Of a stretch of 5,425 nt of DNA, positions 4,296-5,425 are shown one piece after another. The position numbers were made by a program, and so were the translations under genes. The stretch is from JALQXV01 sp964540445. Its GTDB lineage: Bacteria; Patescibacteriota; Saccharimonadia; Saccharimonadales; 2-12-FULL-41-12. The first letter of the stretch is position 1; each line of letters starts with the position of its first letter. The stretch covers positions 1 through 5,425 of the forward strand of contig CAZIMF010000059.1 in NCBI GenBank assembly GCA_964540445.1, in the 5' to 3' direction. The notes beneath the pieces are model-generated. The model worked only from the letters and a program-made list of their open reading frames with translations. It was not told the DNA's origin and searched no databases.

Positions 4296-5425
4296 CTAGG
4301 AATGCGGCATGTAGTCCGACAAATGATTGAGCGAGTATTCGGTACGCAGCAAAGATTTGATGTCGTCAGTAACTACGTCAATCTTAACACCGGTGTTTAA
4401 GGTGCCATATGGATCGAAAATTCGTTTTACTTTTCGGAATAGTTCGTATGCTTCGGGACCATACAGTTTTTCAAGGTATGGCCCGCGCATTCGGCCGTCG
4501 TTATGCTCACCGCTGGTGCTGCCGCCAAGGCCAATGACCATAGTGTAGTAATCGTCGATAATGCGGAATATGCGCTGGCGATCCCCTACGGTGCTTAAAT
4601 CTAAAAACGGGTGCATATGCAAGTTTGCATCACCGGCGTGACCCCAAACTGCAACCTGCAGCTTATACTTGTCGAACATCTGATACACCTGCTCTAGGTA
4701 CTCTTCGAACCGCTCCACCGGGACTACACCGTCTTCGATGATGGGCAACGCTCGGGCATTACCTTTGTTATAAGCAATAACTGAGGCAGCACTATGGCGA
4801 ATCTTCCAGAGTTCTTCTTTTTTGTGGGTTTCGGTTTCGATCTTGCTTTGAATATTATATTTTTCGAATAATTTTGTCAGACGCTTGGCATTTTTCTTTT
4901 GAGCCTTAGCAGAGGCATCGTCAAACTCAACCAGCATGTACAGTTTTGGAAACGGCGGCTTAATAATACCCTTTAGCTGATTTGGATTTGTCTCTTGGAT
5001 AAAGTTCAACAGATTGTCGTCGACGATTTCGATAGAGCATGGCGTCTTCTTTGAGCCTTTGCGCAGCTCTAGAACAATTTGATTAGCTTGCGTAATGTCA
5101 TTGATAAGACCAGCCACTAAAGTTGTGCTGGGGTTAAACGGTTCGGTCGCAACGGTTGCTTCGGTAACGATACCTAAGGTGCCCTGGGAACCAACAATCA
5201 GCGGCGTTAAATCGAAGGAACCATCTTTTTGCTTAACAGTTGCTACATCATAACCAGCCGAATTTTTAGTTGTTGCAAGATTCAAACCTTTGACTACATC
5301 GTGATTTTCTTCGATAAGGGCATCGAGTGTACGATAAATTTCTCCATCGAAGGTAGACAAGCCTTGTTTTTTGCTAAGTTCTCGCTTGCTGATGCGTTTG
5401 GTTTCGATAACTTCGCCATTTGCCA
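4296..5425 (-). CDS. FAD-linked oxidase (GlcD/D-lactate dehydrogenase-like), 5' end outside the window
   Basis: The reading frame stays open to the right edge, so the gene is partial; the TTG at 5360 is an internal Leu codon, not the start. About 375 residues are visible. They include the second half of the FAD-binding PCMH-type domain: ATTKNSAGY (about visible residues 50-58) and VGSQGTLGIVTEA (77-89). The FAD-linked oxidase C-terminal domain follows, with IEDGVVPVER (229-238), GHAGDANLHMHP (261-272), SGEHNDGRMRG (304-314) and RKVKRIFDPYGTLNTG (330-345). Family members oxidise 2-hydroxy acids such as glycolate or D-lactate with FAD and pass electrons to quinone or another acceptor. The usual GDGN and GEHGDG motifs read GDAN and GEHNDG here. 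The protein ends soon after the oxidase domain, without the Cys-rich Fe-S extension of some relatives. The substrate cannot be assigned. Confidence 0.9.
   Translation of the reverse strand, partial: ANGEVIETKRISKRELSKKQGLSTFDGEIYRTLDALIEENHDVVKGLNLATTKNSAGYDVATVKQKDGSFDLTPLIVGSQGTLGIVTEATVATEPFNPSTTLVAGLINDITQANQIVLELRKGSKKTPCSIEIVDDNLLNFIQETNPNQLKGIIKPPFPKLYMLVEFDDASAKAQKKNAKRLTKLFEKYNIQSKIETETHKKEELWKIRHSAASVIAYNKGNARALPIIEDGVVPVERFEEYLEQVYQMFDKYKLQVAVWGHAGDANLHMHPFLDLSTVGDRQRIFRIIDDYYTMVIGLGGSTSGEHNDGRMRGPYLEKLYGPEAYELFRKVKRIFDPYGTLNTGVKIDVVTDDIKSLLRTEYSLNHLSDYMPHS

Noticed and set aside
4327..4548. Plus-strand frame opposite the FAD oxidase
   Set aside because: Shadow of the conserved oxidase C-terminal domain.
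5358..5360. TTG at 5360 as the FAD oxidase start codon
   Set aside because: The frame continues upstream to the window edge with family-like sequence (NGEVIETKR...), so the true start is outside.

Overview
Every gene in this window lies on the minus strand. In transcription order (right to left) they are: the 3' part of an FAD-linked oxidase; a free-standing LAGLIDADG homing endonuclease; tRNA-Leu(GAG); an atypical Hanks-type Ser/Thr protein kinase; tRNA-Val(UAC); a membrane-anchored protein of unknown function; a slipin (SPFH/band 7 protein); a MazG-like nucleotide pyrophosphohydrolase; and a tRNA-Phe(GAA) cut by the left edge. The plus strand shows no gene I can support.

The window looks bacterial. 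It has sigma70-type promoters (TTGAAA/TTGAAC with 17-bp spacers to TAGTAT), AG-rich ribosome binding sites and tRNA genes with encoded CCA ends. Packing is dense, with no gene-free stretch longer than about 240 bp. Codon use fits the standard bacterial code: the tRNA set and all stops (TAA, TAG and TGA) behave normally. The gene mix (divergent kinase, free-standing LAGLIDADG gene, small MazG, slipin, short FAD oxidase) would suit a Candidate Phyla Radiation/Patescibacteria genome such as Saccharibacteria. That is a guess from gene flavour and no marker gene confirms it.

Right part (about 3504-5425): the FAD oxidase ends 51 bp before the endonuclease, which is visibly AT-richer than the other genes. 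The endonuclease has an extended -10 box so close to its ATG that its mRNA may be leaderless, and its stop codon directly abuts the first base of tRNA-Leu. The likely tRNA-Leu promoter is therefore inside the endonuclease's last codons. A hairpin follows the tRNA and probably ends that transcript.

Middle part (about 1947-3503): the kinase has a clear promoter and ribosome binding site. It keeps the catalytic residues but has lost all three glycines of the nucleotide loop and carries an acidic insertion of roughly 110 residues before the catalytic loop. Its last codons contain the -35 box of a good tRNA-Val promoter. The membrane protein starts only 10 nt after the tRNA-Val CCA end, which suggests a tRNA-mRNA dicistron.

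Left part (1-1264): slipin and mazG form a tight, probably translationally coupled pair under their own promoter, followed by tRNA-Phe. The protein genes do not form one obvious pathway. The most unusual items are the divergent kinase and the way protein genes are interlocked with tRNA genes.
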